Source of the DNA: Ruegeria sp. PrR005
GTDB lineage: Bacteria > Pseudomonadota > Alphaproteobacteria > Rhodobacterales > Rhodobacteraceae
Length of the DNA: 63,834 nt
Direction of reading: 5' to 3'
NCBI RefSeq assembly: GCF_010500245.1
Contig: NZ_JAAGOX010000016.1
Span: 1 to 63,834 of the forward strand
Part shown: positions 26,565 through 36,127 of the stretch, one piece after another
Position numbering within the stretch: the first letter of the stretch is position 1
How the letters are laid out: every line of letters starts with the position of its first letter
Position numbers and translations under genes: made by a program
The notes under the pieces: generated by a model
Databases searched by the model: none
Told to the model about the DNA's origin: nothing
The model's input: the letters and a program-made list of their open reading frames with translations, nothing else

Positions 26565-27596
26565 ATGGACGCAATCATCCTGCAAATTCTGAACGGGCTC
26601 GACAAGGGCTCTGCCTACGCGCTGATTGCGCTGGGCCTCACACTGATTTTCGGCACGCTGGGCGTCGTCAACTTTGCCCATGGCGCCCTGTTCATGATCG
26701 GCGCCTTCTGCGCCGTCACCGTTCAGCGCCTGCTCAACCTGAGCTTTCAGACCGTGGACGAAACCCAGAAGGACTTTCTGGGCAATCCGTTGAAGGTTGA
26801 CACCCCCTATGTCGAAGCCTGGTTCGGACCCGAGGTCGGGGCCACGATCATCGACTGGTCGGTACCGCTGGCGGTCGTTTTCGCCATCCCGATCATGCTG
26901 GCCGTGGGCTATGCGATGGAGCGTGGGCTGATCAAGCATTTCTACAAGCGCCCCCATGCCGACCAGATCCTGGTGACCTTCGGCCTTGCCATCGTGCTCC
27001 AGGAAATCATCAAGTATTTCTTCGGCGCCAACCCGATCCAGACGCCGGAACCCTCGGCACTCAAGGGCTCGCTCGATATCGGGCTGATGCTGGGCTTTGA
27101 CCCGAACGCGATCATCTATCCGATCTGGCGCCTGGTCTATTTCGCCTTCTCTGTGGTGATCATCGGCGGCGTCTTTGCCTTTCTGCAATTCACCACCTTC
27201 GGCATGGTCGTGCGCGCGGGCATGGCGGATCGCGAGACCGTGGGCCTCTTGGGCATCAATATCGACAAGCGATTTACCATCATGTTCGGCATCGCCGCCG
27301 GCGTGGCCGGTCTGGCGGGTGTCATGTACGGGCCGCTCAACCCGCCCAATTATCACATGGGGATGGATTTCCTGGTGCTCAGCTTTGTCGTGGTCGTGGT
27401 CGGCGGCATGGGCAGCCTGCCCGGCGCTGTCGCGGCCGGGTTCCTGCTGGGTATTCTGGAGAGCTTTGCCTCGACCACCTGGGCAACGACCACCATCCCG
27501 GGCATCAACCAGATCATCATCTATCTGGTCGCAATCATCATTCTGCTGACCCGTCCGCGGGGCCTGTTGGGCCGCAAGGGCGTGATGGAGGACTAA
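26565..27596 (+). CDS. livH: Branched-chain-amino-acid-type ABC transporter permease (LivH-like)
   Basis: 343 residues, multi-spanning inner-membrane permease. Starts 'MDAIILQILNGLDKGSAYAL' with 'GVVNFAHG' and 'VVVVGGMGSLPGAVAAGF', typical LivH landmarks. Compared with E. coli LivH it carries an extra ~70-residue insert early in the protein ('NLSFQTVDETQKDFLGNPLK'), as in the urea/amide branch. Start 26565 chosen because upstream frame has no ATG and GGTGGGGACG precedes it. Confidence 0.92.
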   Translation: MDAIILQILNGLDKGSAYALIALGLTLIFGTLGVVNFAHGALFMIGAFCAVTVQRLLNLSFQTVDETQKDFLGNPLKVDTPYVEAWFGPEVGATIIDWSVPLAVVFAIPIMLAVGYAMERGLIKHFYKRPHADQILVTFGLAIVLQEIIKYFFGANPIQTPEPSALKGSLDIGLMLGFDPNAIIYPIWRLVYFAFSVVIIGGVFAFLQFTTFGMVVRAGMADRETVGLLGINIDKRFTIMFGIAAGVAGLAGVMYGPLNPPNYHMGMDFLVLSFVVVVVGGMGSLPGAVAAGFLLGILESFASTTWATTTIPGINQIIIYLVAIIILLTRPRGLLGRKGVMED

Positions 27597-27599
27597 CCC

Positions 27600-28802
27600 A
27601 TGCTGGGACTGGACAAGAAAGACACCTCGCTTCTGATTATCGTGGCGATCCTCACCCTGCTGGCGCCGTTCATCCTGAACCCCTTCCCCGCAGGCAGTGC
27701 AATGGCGCAGTTCAACGCGGGCTATCCCGACCTGATGCAGCGGTTCGTGATTTTTGGCATCTTCGCCATCGGCTTCAACATCCTCTTCGGCCTGACCGGC
27801 TATCTCAGCTTCGGTCACGCGGCCTTTCTGGGCGTCGGTTCCTATTCAGCCGTGTGGATGTTCAAGCTGCTCAGCTACAACGTGATCCCAGCCATCGCGC
27901 TGAGTGTCGTCGTAGCCGCGCTGTTCTCGCTGCTGATCGGTTATGTCAGCCTGCGCCGCTCGGGCATCTACTTCTCCATCCTGACACTGGCCTTTGCGCA
28001 GATGAGCTTTGCGCTGGCCTATTCGGTGCTGTCGAACCCCAAGTTCAACCTGACCAACGGCGAAACCGGGCTTCAGGTCTATGCCGACGATCCGCAGATT
28101 TTCCACCGTGACAGCCTGCCCGACATGCCGCATCTGTTCGGCCTGTCGATGCGCTCGACCTACAAGCTCGACATCGGCGCCTGGAGCTTCGATTTCAACG
28201 CGGGTTACTATCTGTGCGCGGTGATCATGATGGTCATGTTCTATCTCGCCATCCGTATCTTCCGCTCGCCCTTTGGCATGATGCTGCGGGCGGTGAAGTC
28301 GAACCAGCAACGGATGAACTATACCGGTCTCAATCCGCGTCCCTACACGCTGGCGGCCTTTGTCATCTCGGGCATGTATGCCGGTCTGGCCGGTGGCCTG
28401 ATGGCGGCGATGGACCCGCTGGCAGGCGCCGAGCGGATGCAATGGACCGCCTCGGGCGAGGTCGTGCTGATGACCATCCTGGGCGGCGCGGGCACCCTGA
28501 TCGGACCGGTTCTGGGCGCGGGCTTCATCAAGTATTTCGAGAACATCTTCTCGAAGATCAACGACACCATCCTGCACCAGTGGTTCAGCTTCCTGCCGGA
28601 CGGGCTTGAGGATTTCATGGTCTTCATCGTGCATCCGTTCATCGGCAAGGGCTGGCACCTGACGCTGGGTATCCTGTTCATGCTGGTGGTGATCTTCCTG
28701 CCGGGTGGCCTGGTCGAAGGCGGCCAGAGGCTGGGTAAATGGATCCGCAATCGCGGCAAGGGCGCGGCGGAAGCCAAGACCAAGCACGAGCCTGCGGAAT
28801 AA
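27600..28802 (+). CDS. livM: Branched-chain-amino-acid-type ABC transporter permease (LivM-like)
   Basis: 400 residues, about ten membrane helices. '[20 protein letters not shown]' and '[16 protein letters not shown]' are the LivM signatures. Starts two bases after the upstream stop, so translation is coupled. Contains a periplasmic loop '[20 protein letters not shown]' longer than in LivM of E. coli. Confidence 0.92.
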   Translation: MLGLDKKDTSLLIIVAILTLLAPFILNPFPAGSAMAQFNAGYPDLMQRFVIFGIFAIGFNILFGLTGYLSFGHAAFLGVGSYSAVWMFKLLSYNVIPAIALSVVVAALFSLLIGYVSLRRSGIYFSILTLAFAQMSFALAYSVLSNPKFNLTNGETGLQVYADDPQIFHRDSLPDMPHLFGLSMRSTYKLDIGAWSFDFNAGYYLCAVIMMVMFYLAIRIFRSPFGMMLRAVKSNQQRMNYTGLNPRPYTLAAFVISGMYAGLAGGLMAAMDPLAGAERMQWTASGEVVLMTILGGAGTLIGPVLGAGFIKYFENIFSKINDTILHQWFSFLPDGLEDFMVFIVHPFIGKGWHLTLGILFMLVVIFLPGGLVEGGQRLGKWIRNRGKGAAEAKTKHEPAE

Positions 28803-28814
28803 GGAGCCGGGATC

Positions 28815-29570
28815 ATGGGAATTCTCGAAGTCAAGAATGTGGGCAAGCGGTTCGGTGGTCTTCAGGCGCTGTCCGATGTCAACCTGAGCGTGGCCGAAAA
28901 CACCGTTCACGCCATCATCGGACCAAATGGCGCGGGCAAGTCCACCTTGCTCAACTGTCTGGTCGGCAAGCTGATCCCCGACAGCGGCAGCGTCATGTTC
29001 GACGGTCAGTCGGTGCTGGGCCGCGCGCCTTACGAGATCAACCAGATGGGCATCAGCCGCGTGTTCCAGACGCCCGAGATCTTTGGCGATCTGACGGTGC
29101 TGGAAAACATGATGATCCCCTGTTTCGCCCGCCGCGACGGGGCGTTCGAACTGAACGCCCTGCCCTCGGTCGGCAGTCAGAAGGATGTCATGGACCAGGC
29201 CATGCACATGCTGGAAGAGATGCGGATGGCCGACAAGCGCCACATGCATGCCGCCGCCATGTCGCGTGGTGACAAGCGGCGGCTGGAAATCGGCATGTGC
29301 CTCAGCCAGCAGCCGCGCCTGCTGCTGCTGGATGAACCCACTGCGGGCATGGCTCGGGCCGATACCAACAACACCATCGACCTGCTCAAGCAGATCAAGG
29401 CCGAGCGCGATATTACCATCGCCATCATCGAACATGACATGCATGTGGTGTTCAGCCTGGCCGAGCGGATCACCGTTCTGGCCCAGGGCACGCCGCTGGT
29501 CGAGGACACGCCGGAAAACATCAAGGGTCATCCGAAGGTGCGCGAAGCCTATCTGGGCGAAAGTGCGTAA
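28815..29570 (+). CDS. livG: ABC transporter ATP-binding protein (LivG-like)
   Basis: 251 residues. Walker A 'GPNGAGKST', Q-loop 'RVFQTPEIFG', signature-like 'MSRGDKRRLEI' (degenerate LSGG, normal for the LivG branch), Walker B 'LLLLDEPTAGM', His switch 'EHDMHVV'. AAGGAG ahead of the ATG. First of two nucleotide-binding subunits. Confidence 0.93.
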   Translation: MGILEVKNVGKRFGGLQALSDVNLSVAENTVHAIIGPNGAGKSTLLNCLVGKLIPDSGSVMFDGQSVLGRAPYEINQMGISRVFQTPEIFGDLTVLENMMIPCFARRDGAFELNALPSVGSQKDVMDQAMHMLEEMRMADKRHMHAAAMSRGDKRRLEIGMCLSQQPRLLLLDEPTAGMARADTNNTIDLLKQIKAERDITIAIIEHDMHVVFSLAERITVLAQGTPLVEDTPENIKGHPKVREAYLGESA

Positions 29571-29580
29571 GGGAGCGCGT

Positions 29581-29624
29581 CACTCATCCCCAAACCGGGA
29601 ACCGGTTTCCGGACAAGATGAGTG
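29581..29624 (+). promoter_or_regulatory. Nested stem-loop between the two ATPase genes
   Basis: Outer stem CACTCATC (29581-29588) pairs with GATGAGTG (29617-29624). An inner AAACCGG (29592-29598) pairs with CCGGTTT (29602-29608). There is no T-run, so a terminator is unlikely; probably an mRNA processing or stabilising structure before livF. Confidence 0.65.
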
Positions 29625-29638
29625 AGAAAGGATAAGCG

Positions 29639-30394
29639 ATGAACGTAAAACCCGATTTCTCCAAGAACGCCAACCAGGCCACCACCGCACCGGCCTTTCT
29701 GTCGGTCTGGGACATGCACGCCTATTACGGCGAGAGCTATATCGTGCAGGGTGTGAACTTCAATGTGCACGAGGGCGAGATCCTCGCCCTGCTGGGCCGC
29801 AACGGGGCGGGCAAGACCTCGACCCTGCGCTCTATCGCGCGCACCGGCTCTCCGCTGGTGACCCATGGCGAGATCTGGCTGGACCACCAGCCGCTGCACA
29901 AGATGACCAGCTACGAGGCCGCGCAGGCGGGGCTGGGTCTGGTTCCCGAAGATCGCCGGATCATCCCCGGACTGACGGTCGAGGAGAACCTGCAACTGGC
30001 CCAGATCGCCCCGCCCATTGGCTGGTCGCTGGACCGGCTCTACGAGCTTTTTCCGCGGCTGGGTGAGCGACGCAAGCAGGAAGGCGTGACCCTATCGGGC
30101 GGCGAACAGCAGATGCTGGCCATTGCCCGTGCGCTGGCGCGTGACATCAAGGTGCTGTTGCTCGACGAACCCTATGAGGGTCTGGCGCCGGTGATCGTGG
30201 ACGAGATCGAAAAGACCCTCATCCATATCAAGGAACAGGGAATGACCACGATCATTGTCGAACAGAACGCCGTGCGTGCGCTGGAACTGGCCGACCGCGC
30301 CGTGATCCTGGATACCGGCACCATCGTGTTCGACGGATCGGCCGCCGAAGTACTTGGCAACGCCGAACTGCGGGCCGAGTACCTGGCGATCTGA
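29639..30394 (+). CDS. livF: ABC transporter ATP-binding protein (LivF-like)
   Basis: 251 residues. Walker A 'GRNGAGKTS', signature 'LSGGEQQMLAIARAL', Walker B 'LLLDEPYEGLAP', His switch 'VEQNAVRAL'. The ~20-residue N-terminal extension 'MNVKPDFSKNANQATTAP' is longer than in LivF. Last gene of the transporter operon, followed by a strong terminator. Confidence 0.93.
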   Translation: MNVKPDFSKNANQATTAPAFLSVWDMHAYYGESYIVQGVNFNVHEGEILALLGRNGAGKTSTLRSIARTGSPLVTHGEIWLDHQPLHKMTSYEAAQAGLGLVPEDRRIIPGLTVEENLQLAQIAPPIGWSLDRLYELFPRLGERRKQEGVTLSGGEQQMLAIARALARDIKVLLLDEPYEGLAPVIVDEIEKTLIHIKEQGMTTIIVEQNAVRALELADRAVILDTGTIVFDGSAAEVLGNAELRAEYLAI

Positions 30395-30442
30395 ACCCAC
30401 ACTCCCCGTCGCGCGGGCTTCGGTCTGCGCCGACACACTTGG

Positions 30443-30472
30443 ACCGGCACCCATTGGGCGCCGGTTTTTTTT
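30443..30472 (+). terminator. Rho-independent terminator after ABC operon
   Basis: ACCGGC-AC-CC...GG-C-GCCGGT stem with ATTG loop followed directly by eight T. Placed about 50 bases after the livF stop, so it closes the transporter operon. Confidence 0.85.
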
Positions 30473-30516
30473 CGCCGGTGCTTGCCGGTCAGGCTGGTAC
30501 CTGACTAGATGCTGGC

Positions 30517-31383
30517 ATGAAGATCTGCGCCATCACGATGGTTTACCGGGACTATTGGGCACTGGACCAATGGTATACCCATTTCTCCCGCCATCTGGGA
30601 GCGGAGAACCTTTTTGTCGTTGCCCATGGGGCGGATCCCGAAATCGCCCGTGTCTGCCCTGGAGCGAGCGTCATCACCATTCCGCGCGAGGATTTGAGCA
30701 ACTTCGACAACCGCCGGGGCGACATGCTGAACGCGTTCCAGAACGGGCTGAACCAGATCTATGACTGGGTGATCCGAACCGATGCGGACGAGCTGATTTG
30801 CCTCGATCCGGCACGATATCGCGATTTTGCGGATTTCTTCACGCAGCAGGATACAAACGCACTGTTTGCCTTGGGTCTGAACTTGGGCGAAACGGCCAGC
30901 GACGCGACTCTGGCCGAGGGTCAGCCGGTTCTGAGCGCACGGCGCAGCGCGCTGTTCACCGGAAACTACTCCAAGGCCTGGGCCGTTCGGAACCGCGTGG
31001 GGATGAAGCTGCACGGGGTTCAGCTGCGCCCCGCACGGGTCGCGCGCTTTCCGTTCGTGATGCCGCGCGGCGCCTATCTGGTCCACCTGAAATACGCCAA
31101 CGCAACCGAACTGGCAAAATCGGCGCAACACCGGCGCGAGGTGGCGGACCAACCCGGCACCGGCAACCCCGGCCCGGCCTGGCTCAATCCAGGCACCGAC
31201 GCACGCCGGTTCTTCAAGCAGCTTGAGGCCCTGCCGGAACTGCCTTGGGAAGAGGCCGAGCCGCGTGCCTATGCCGATATTTCGGTCGAGCCTGTGCGCG
31301 AAGAGCAACGCGGCGTCGTTCGGGCCCGGCGCGATACGCCGCGCATCCGCACCCGCCTGCCGGACTGGTTCTCTGGAGCGTAA
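30517..31383 (+). CDS. Glycosyltransferase family 2-like protein
   Basis: 288 residues. 'ICAITMVYRDYWALDQWYTHF' is the GT-A fold entry seen in family 92/2-like enzymes, and 'VIRTDADELICLD' holds a DxD metal motif near residue 90. No membrane segments. An Arg-rich C-terminus. Not in an operon: the preceding terminator separates it from the ABC genes, and the next gene is convergent. Acceptor unknown. Confidence 0.75.
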   Translation: MKICAITMVYRDYWALDQWYTHFSRHLGAENLFVVAHGADPEIARVCPGASVITIPREDLSNFDNRRGDMLNAFQNGLNQIYDWVIRTDADELICLDPARYRDFADFFTQQDTNALFALGLNLGETASDATLAEGQPVLSARRSALFTGNYSKAWAVRNRVGMKLHGVQLRPARVARFPFVMPRGAYLVHLKYANATELAKSAQHRREVADQPGTGNPGPAWLNPGTDARRFFKQLEALPELPWEEAEPRAYADISVEPVREEQRGVVRARRDTPRIRTRLPDWFSGA

Positions 31384-32187
31384 CTATTGCGCGGTCCAAC
31401 CACCATCGACAGGAATCGCGGTGCCCGTCAGGTTGTGCGCCACCGGTGAGCAGAGCCATACCGCCAGCGCACCGATCTCGGTCGGGTCCGATGCGCGCAG
31501 AGAGGGCTGCTTTTCCTTCATCATGTCCGCCATGGCGGTGTCTCGATCCGTACCCAGCGCCGCCATCCGCGCCTCGATCTGCGGTTCGAGGATTGCGGTA
31601 TCGGTCCAGCCCGGGCAGATGCAATTGACCGTCACCGCGCCCTTTGCCCGATTTCCCCTCGAGGCATATTCAAGCGCCGCAACCTTGCTCAGCCCGATCA
31701 ACCCGTGTTTGGCCGCCACATAGGGCGCCTTCTGCTTTGAGGCTACCAGTCCATGTACCGATGCGATGTTGATCACCCGGCCATAGCCGCGCTCGGCCAT
31801 CGCCGGCATGGCGGCCTGCATGGTGTAGAAGGCAGCGCTCAGGTTGATGGCGAGAATCGCCTCCCATGTCGTGCCGGGCATGTCCGACAGCCAGGCGGTA
31901 TGCTGGATGCCCGCGTTGTTCACCAGAATGTCGGCGCCACCCCAATGGGCGACCTCCTGCATCATGGCACCAATCTGGTCAGGGTCGCGCAGATCACCGG
32001 CAAAGAACCGCGCCTCGGGCGCGCCTTTTTCCAGCAACCCAGCGCAGGCGGTTTCAGCCTGTGCCGCATCAGCTAACCCGTGCACCGCGATCCGCGCGCC
32101 CGCCGCGGCCAGCGCCTCGGCAATTGCCAGACCGATCCCCTGGACCGATCCGGTGACCAGTGCTGTTTTCCCGCGCAGATCCGTCAT
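31384..32187 (-). CDS. bdhA: D-3-hydroxybutyrate dehydrogenase (SDR family)
   Basis: 267 residues, classical short-chain dehydrogenase: 'TGSVQGIG' for NAD binding, 'NNAGIQH', Ser in 'NIASVHGLVAS' and 'YVAAKHG' active site, plus the bdh-type C-terminal 'AVWLCSP' and 'IPVDGGWTAQ'. Oxidises 3-hydroxybutyrate to acetoacetate in polyhydroxybutyrate use. The gene overlaps the ligase upstream by four bases. Another SDR substrate cannot be fully excluded. Confidence 0.85.
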   Translation of the reverse strand: MTDLRGKTALVTGSVQGIGLAIAEALAAAGARIAVHGLADAAQAETACAGLLEKGAPEARFFAGDLRDPDQIGAMMQEVAHWGGADILVNNAGIQHTAWLSDMPGTTWEAILAINLSAAFYTMQAAMPAMAERGYGRVINIASVHGLVASKQKAPYVAAKHGLIGLSKVAALEYASRGNRAKGAVTVNCICPGWTDTAILEPQIEARMAALGTDRDTAMADMMKEKQPSLRASDPTEIGALAVWLCSPVAHNLTGTAIPVDGGWTAQ

Positions 32188-33692
32188 TTCTCTTCCTCCA
32201 GCATCCGGCGCAGCTCGGTCTTGAGCACCTTGCCATAGTTGTTCTTGGGCAACTCATCGAGCCAGCGATAGTGTTTCGGCCGCTTGAACCGGGCGATATT
32301 CTCGACGCACAGACGGTCGAGCGCCTCGGCCGTCGCGGAACCGACGACAAAGGCCACCACCTCCTCGCCCCATTCCGGATGCGTCCGGCCCACCACCGAT
32401 GCCTCGCGCACCTCGGGATGGGTCAACAAGACCTCCTCGACCTCGCGAGGATAGATGTTGGAGCCGCCCGAGATGATCATGTCCTTGGAACGGTCCTGAA
32501 GGGTCACGTAGCCGTCCGCATCCATAAAACCCATATCGCCGGTCATCAGCCAGCCGTCACGTATCGTCTTGGCGGTGGCTTCGGGATTGCGCCAATAGCC
32601 GGGCATCACAACGTCGCCGCGCACCATGATTTCACCACGGCTGCCCGGAGGCAGCGCCTGGCCATCGGCATCGCCGATGCGCAGTTCCACCGGAGCTTGC
32701 GCGCGCCCGACGCTGGCCAGCCGCGCGCGCCAGCGCGGATGGGCACGGTCCGTCACATCATGGCGCGACAGCGCCGTAATCCCCATCGGGCATTCGCCCT
32801 GTCCGTAGATCTGCACAAAGATCGGGCCGAACACCTCCACCGCCTCAATGATATCGGCCAGATACATCGGCCCACCGGCATAAACCACGGTGCGCAATCC
32901 TTCCCCGGCCTGGCCGGTCGCACGGGCGACCTCGGTCATACGTTTGACCATGGTGGGCGCGGCAAACATCTGCACCCGCTCGAAATGCCGGGCAAGGTCA
33001 AAGATCTCTTGGGGCTCGAAACCACCCGAAACCGGGCAGACGTGGCGAGCCCCCCTCAGCACGTGGATCATGTTGTAGATCCCGGCGCCGTGGCTCATCG
33101 GCGCGGCGTAAAGGATTGCGTCCTCGTCCTCCACCACGTCAACGTCCACCGGATAGGCGAGCGAGACGGCCATGAGCATCCGGTGGGTGATCATCACGCC
33201 CTTGGGTTTGCCGGTGGTGCCCGAAGTGTAGAAAAGCCAGGCCAGATCACTCGGATCGCGCTCTTTGGGTGCGGCGATCGGGGCTGTCTCGAACATTGCC
33301 GCGAACTCTCTGGACTCGGTATCGATGATCCGCCCCCGCGCTCCGGCCTCGGCCAGCGCGAGGCCGAGCTCCGGCGAGGCGAAGGTGATCGTGGTGTCGG
33401 AATCGTCCAGAATGAACGCCGCCTCGCGCCCGTGCAGCTTGGCATTGATGGGAACAGCGGCCGCACCGGCATACCAGATGCCGTATTGCACGATCAGGTA
33501 ATCCGGGCTGTTCTTCATGAAGATCGCGACCCGATCTCCGGATTGCACCCCCTGCGCCACCAACCAACCAGCCACCGATGCCGCGCGGGCATGAAAGCCC
33601 GCGTAATCGGCAACCGCCTCGCGGCCCCGGAACAGCGCCGGCCGTGGGCCGTTCAGCTGGGCCTGACGTGCCAGCCAAAGGCCGATGTTCAT
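32184..33692 (-). CDS. AMP-dependent acyl-CoA synthetase
   Basis: 502 residues. ATP/AMP site 'LFYTSGTTGKPKGVM', 'GQGECPMGITAL' in the A5 position, 'GWLMTGDMGFMDADGYV' and the C-terminal Lys in 'PKNNYGKVLKTEL'. Adenylates and thioesterifies a carboxylate, probably a medium or long-chain fatty or aryl acid. In a three-gene operon with a thiolase and bdhA, so a catabolic role is likely. Confidence 0.9.
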   Translation of the reverse strand: MNIGLWLARQAQLNGPRPALFRGREAVADYAGFHARAASVAGWLVAQGVQSGDRVAIFMKNSPDYLIVQYGIWYAGAAAVPINAKLHGREAAFILDDSDTTITFASPELGLALAEAGARGRIIDTESREFAAMFETAPIAAPKERDPSDLAWLFYTSGTTGKPKGVMITHRMLMAVSLAYPVDVDVVEDEDAILYAAPMSHGAGIYNMIHVLRGARHVCPVSGGFEPQEIFDLARHFERVQMFAAPTMVKRMTEVARATGQAGEGLRTVVYAGGPMYLADIIEAVEVFGPIFVQIYGQGECPMGITALSRHDVTDRAHPRWRARLASVGRAQAPVELRIGDADGQALPPGSRGEIMVRGDVVMPGYWRNPEATAKTIRDGWLMTGDMGFMDADGYVTLQDRSKDMIISGGSNIYPREVEEVLLTHPEVREASVVGRTHPEWGEEVVAFVVGSATAEALDRLCVENIARFKRPKHYRWLDELPKNNYGKVLKTELRRMLEEEK

Positions 33693-34849
33693 GCCTTTAC
33701 CCCTTCGAGGATCGAGGCATAGTTGGCTACGCCCGATCCGCCCATGTTGAACACCAGCCCCAATTCGGCGCCAGGGTGCTGCATGGCATCCGCCTGTCCG
33801 ATGACCTGCCGGGCCACCAGCGTGTGCATCGAAACGCCGGTGGCGCCGACCGGATGCCCTTTGGCCTTGAGGCCGCCCGACAGGTTCACCGGCAACCGGC
33901 CGCCGCGATGCACAACGCCACCGTCCAGAACGTCGGCCGCGTGGCCATGCGCGGCCAGCCCCATCGCCTCGTAGATCAGCAACTCGGCAATGGTGAAGCA
34001 GTCATGCACCTCGGCCACATCGAGATCCCCGACCGAGATACCGGCCCGGGCATAGGCAGCGTGAATGGCCTTGCGCGGCCCCTCAAAGGCCAGCAGATCG
34101 CGCCGGGACATCGGCAAGATGTCGTTGACCTGGGCCACCGCCCGCATTCGCACCGCCTTTGCCACGTCGCCCAAAAGATCCTCGGCCACCAGCACCAGCG
34201 CCGCAGCGCCGTCGGACACCAGCGAACAGTCGGTTTTCTTCAGTGGTGTCGCTATCATCGGGTTGCGGTCCGAGACCTCGGCGCAGAAATCCTCATCAAA
34301 CGGTTTCTGCAACTGAGCGAGCGGGTTGTTCACCGAATTGCCGTGGTTCTTGGCGGCGATTCGGGCCAGCGCCTGGCTCTGGTCGCCGTAGCGGTTGAAA
34401 TAGGCTTGCGCGAACATCGCAAATACGCCCGGAAAAGACAGGCCTGCTTCTTCCTTTTGATAGGCGGCATGGCCCAGGGCAGCGGCCACCTCGGCGGTGG
34501 GCAGGTGGGTCATCTTCTCTACCCCGATCACCAACGCCACACGCGCCTCACCCGACAGGATCGCCTGGCGGGCCGCAAAGACCGCCGCGGACCCCGAGGC
34601 ACAGGCATTCTCAAGCCGCGTTGCCGGCTTGTATCGCAGCGCCGGGTCGATGCTCATCGCCAGCGACGCCGGGAACCCATCCGGCACCAGCCCGCCGTTG
34701 AAATGCCCGATCCAGACGCCGTCGACAGCCTCGGCCCCGATACCCGCATCCGTCAGAGCCTCGCGGCCCGCGGCGGTGATCATGTCCTCCAGCGACATAT
34801 CCGTCAGCTTTCCAAACTTGGTATGTCCCCAGCCAGCAATGTAAACCAT
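33689..34849 (-). CDS. SCP-x-type thiolase / acetyl-CoA acetyltransferase
   Basis: 386 residues. Nucleophile Cys in 'ENACASGSAAV', second active site in 'NLSGGLKAKGHPVGATG'. The start 'VYIAGWGHTKFGKL' and overall spacing fit the SCP-x/lipid-transfer thiolase group rather than PhaA. First gene of the operon; overlap with the ligase is four bases. Divergent from the LuxR-type regulator at 34937. Confidence 0.9.
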   Translation of the reverse strand: MVYIAGWGHTKFGKLTDMSLEDMITAAGREALTDAGIGAEAVDGVWIGHFNGGLVPDGFPASLAMSIDPALRYKPATRLENACASGSAAVFAARQAILSGEARVALVIGVEKMTHLPTAEVAAALGHAAYQKEEAGLSFPGVFAMFAQAYFNRYGDQSQALARIAAKNHGNSVNNPLAQLQKPFDEDFCAEVSDRNPMIATPLKKTDCSLVSDGAAALVLVAEDLLGDVAKAVRMRAVAQVNDILPMSRRDLLAFEGPRKAIHAAYARAGISVGDLDVAEVHDCFTIAELLIYEAMGLAAHGHAADVLDGGVVHRGGRLPVNLSGGLKAKGHPVGATGVSMHTLVARQVIGQADAMQHPGAELGLVFNMGGSGVANYASILEGVKA

Positions 34850-34936
34850 GGCTCTCTCCCCCTAAGATCTGCGTCAAATCCTGCCAAGACACAGCTTTCG
34901 CTTCAATTCCGTAGAAATACCCGCCACGATGCAGTT

Positions 34937-35473
34937 ATGAGCGACCCCGCCTTCGAATATGCCCCCATCGGGCTAGTGGAACTGGAAAACCGCATCATCC
35001 GGCGGTGCAACCTGCATTTCGCCTCGATGTTCGGCGGCAACGAGGGCGACTATCGCGACATGCCGCTGCTGAACCTCTATCCCAGCCACGAGGATTTCGA
35101 ACGCATCGGCAAGCGTGGCCTGCAAGCCATGCTGGAGACTGGGTATTACACGGACGAACGGATCATGCGGCGGCGCAGCGGCGATTTGTTCTGGTGCCGG
35201 GCACGTGGCAAGTCATTGACACCGGAAGACCCGTTTCGCCATGGGATATGGAGTTTTGCCGACATCTCGGAAGAACGTCGTGTGATCGAGCTGACACCAC
35301 GTGAACGTGATGTGGCGCTTCTGACCTGCCGTGGCCTCTCAGCCAAAGAAGTCGGGGCCGAGCTTGGGCTGAGCTATCGCACGATCGAAGCGCATCGCGC
35401 GCGCCTACTTGAGAAATTCGGCGCCCGCAAGCTGCCGGAACTTGTGGCGAAACTGTCCGGTATGCCGCTTTGA
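34937..35473 (+). CDS. PAS-LuxR-type transcriptional regulator
   Basis: 178 residues: a short PAS-like sensor domain (1-115, with 'PIGLVELENRIIRRCN' and 'RRRSGDLFWCRARG') and a LuxR helix-turn-helix ('LTPRERDVALLTCRGLSAKEVGAELGLS', 'RTIEAHRARLLEKFGARKL'). It is divergent from the thiolase-ligase-bdhA operon with only 87 bases between start codons, so it probably controls it. Ligand unknown. Confidence 0.88.
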   Translation: MSDPAFEYAPIGLVELENRIIRRCNLHFASMFGGNEGDYRDMPLLNLYPSHEDFERIGKRGLQAMLETGYYTDERIMRRRSGDLFWCRARGKSLTPEDPFRHGIWSFADISEERRVIELTPRERDVALLTCRGLSAKEVGAELGLSYRTIEAHRARLLEKFGARKLPELVAKLSGMPL

Positions 35474-35622
35474 TCTCGTTTCCCCTCGCAAAATACCCGC
35501 ACCGCTCCCATCTTTGCATTCGATACGGCGCTTTTCATGGGCAGTCGCTTGGCCTATAACGCCGCGTAATACACGGAGCCCGGTCATCAACAACGGGCCC
35601 AGGGGAACCGTCGAGGATACTC

Positions 35623-36117
35623 ATGACAGACACCAGACACGAAGCGGACGTGGCATTCATCAAGGCACTGGCCGAACTGCTGCGGGAAAACGACCTGACC
35701 GAGTTGCAGGTAAAACGCGAGTATGGCGAGGACGACAGCCTGAACGTGCGCGTAAGCCGAGTGTCACCGGCGCTGGCCGCCGCACCGATCCAAATGGCTG
35801 TTCCCGCCGCCCCCGTCGCCGCAGCGGCGGCACCGGCAGCGCCCACCGCCGCACCCGCAGCAATCGAGGATCCTGCCGCCCATCCCGGCGCAGTGACCTC
35901 GCCCATGGTCGGGACGATCTATCTCCAGGCTGAACCGGGCGCGGCGCCCTTTGTATCTGTTGGTGCCAGCGTCTCCGAAGGCGATACGCTGCTGATCGTC
36001 GAAGCGATGAAGACCATGAACCACATCCATGCCCCGCGCGCCGGGACCGTCAAACGCATCCTGGTGGGTGACGGCGACGCCGTGGAATTCGGCACCCCGC
36101 TGGTCATCATCGAATAA
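35623..36117 (+). CDS. accB: Biotin carboxyl carrier protein of acetyl-CoA carboxylase
   Basis: 164 residues. An N-terminal helical domain, an Ala/Pro-rich linker (~48-88) and the biotinyl domain with the target Lys in 'EAMKTMNHI'. Carries carboxy-biotin between AccC and AccAD for malonyl-CoA synthesis. Followed 10 bases later by accC. Confidence 0.95.
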   Translation: MTDTRHEADVAFIKALAELLRENDLTELQVKREYGEDDSLNVRVSRVSPALAAAPIQMAVPAAPVAAAAAPAAPTAAPAAIEDPAAHPGAVTSPMVGTIYLQAEPGAAPFVSVGASVSEGDTLLIVEAMKTMNHIHAPRAGTVKRILVGDGDAVEFGTPLVIIE

Positions 36118-36127
36118 GGGACAATCC

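Noticed and set aside
26403-29531. Long minus-strand ORFs (471 and 561 codons) over the ABC transporter genes
   Set aside because: Antisense shadows caused by high GC third positions; they lack start signals and are His/Asp/Arg-rich as typical of shadows.
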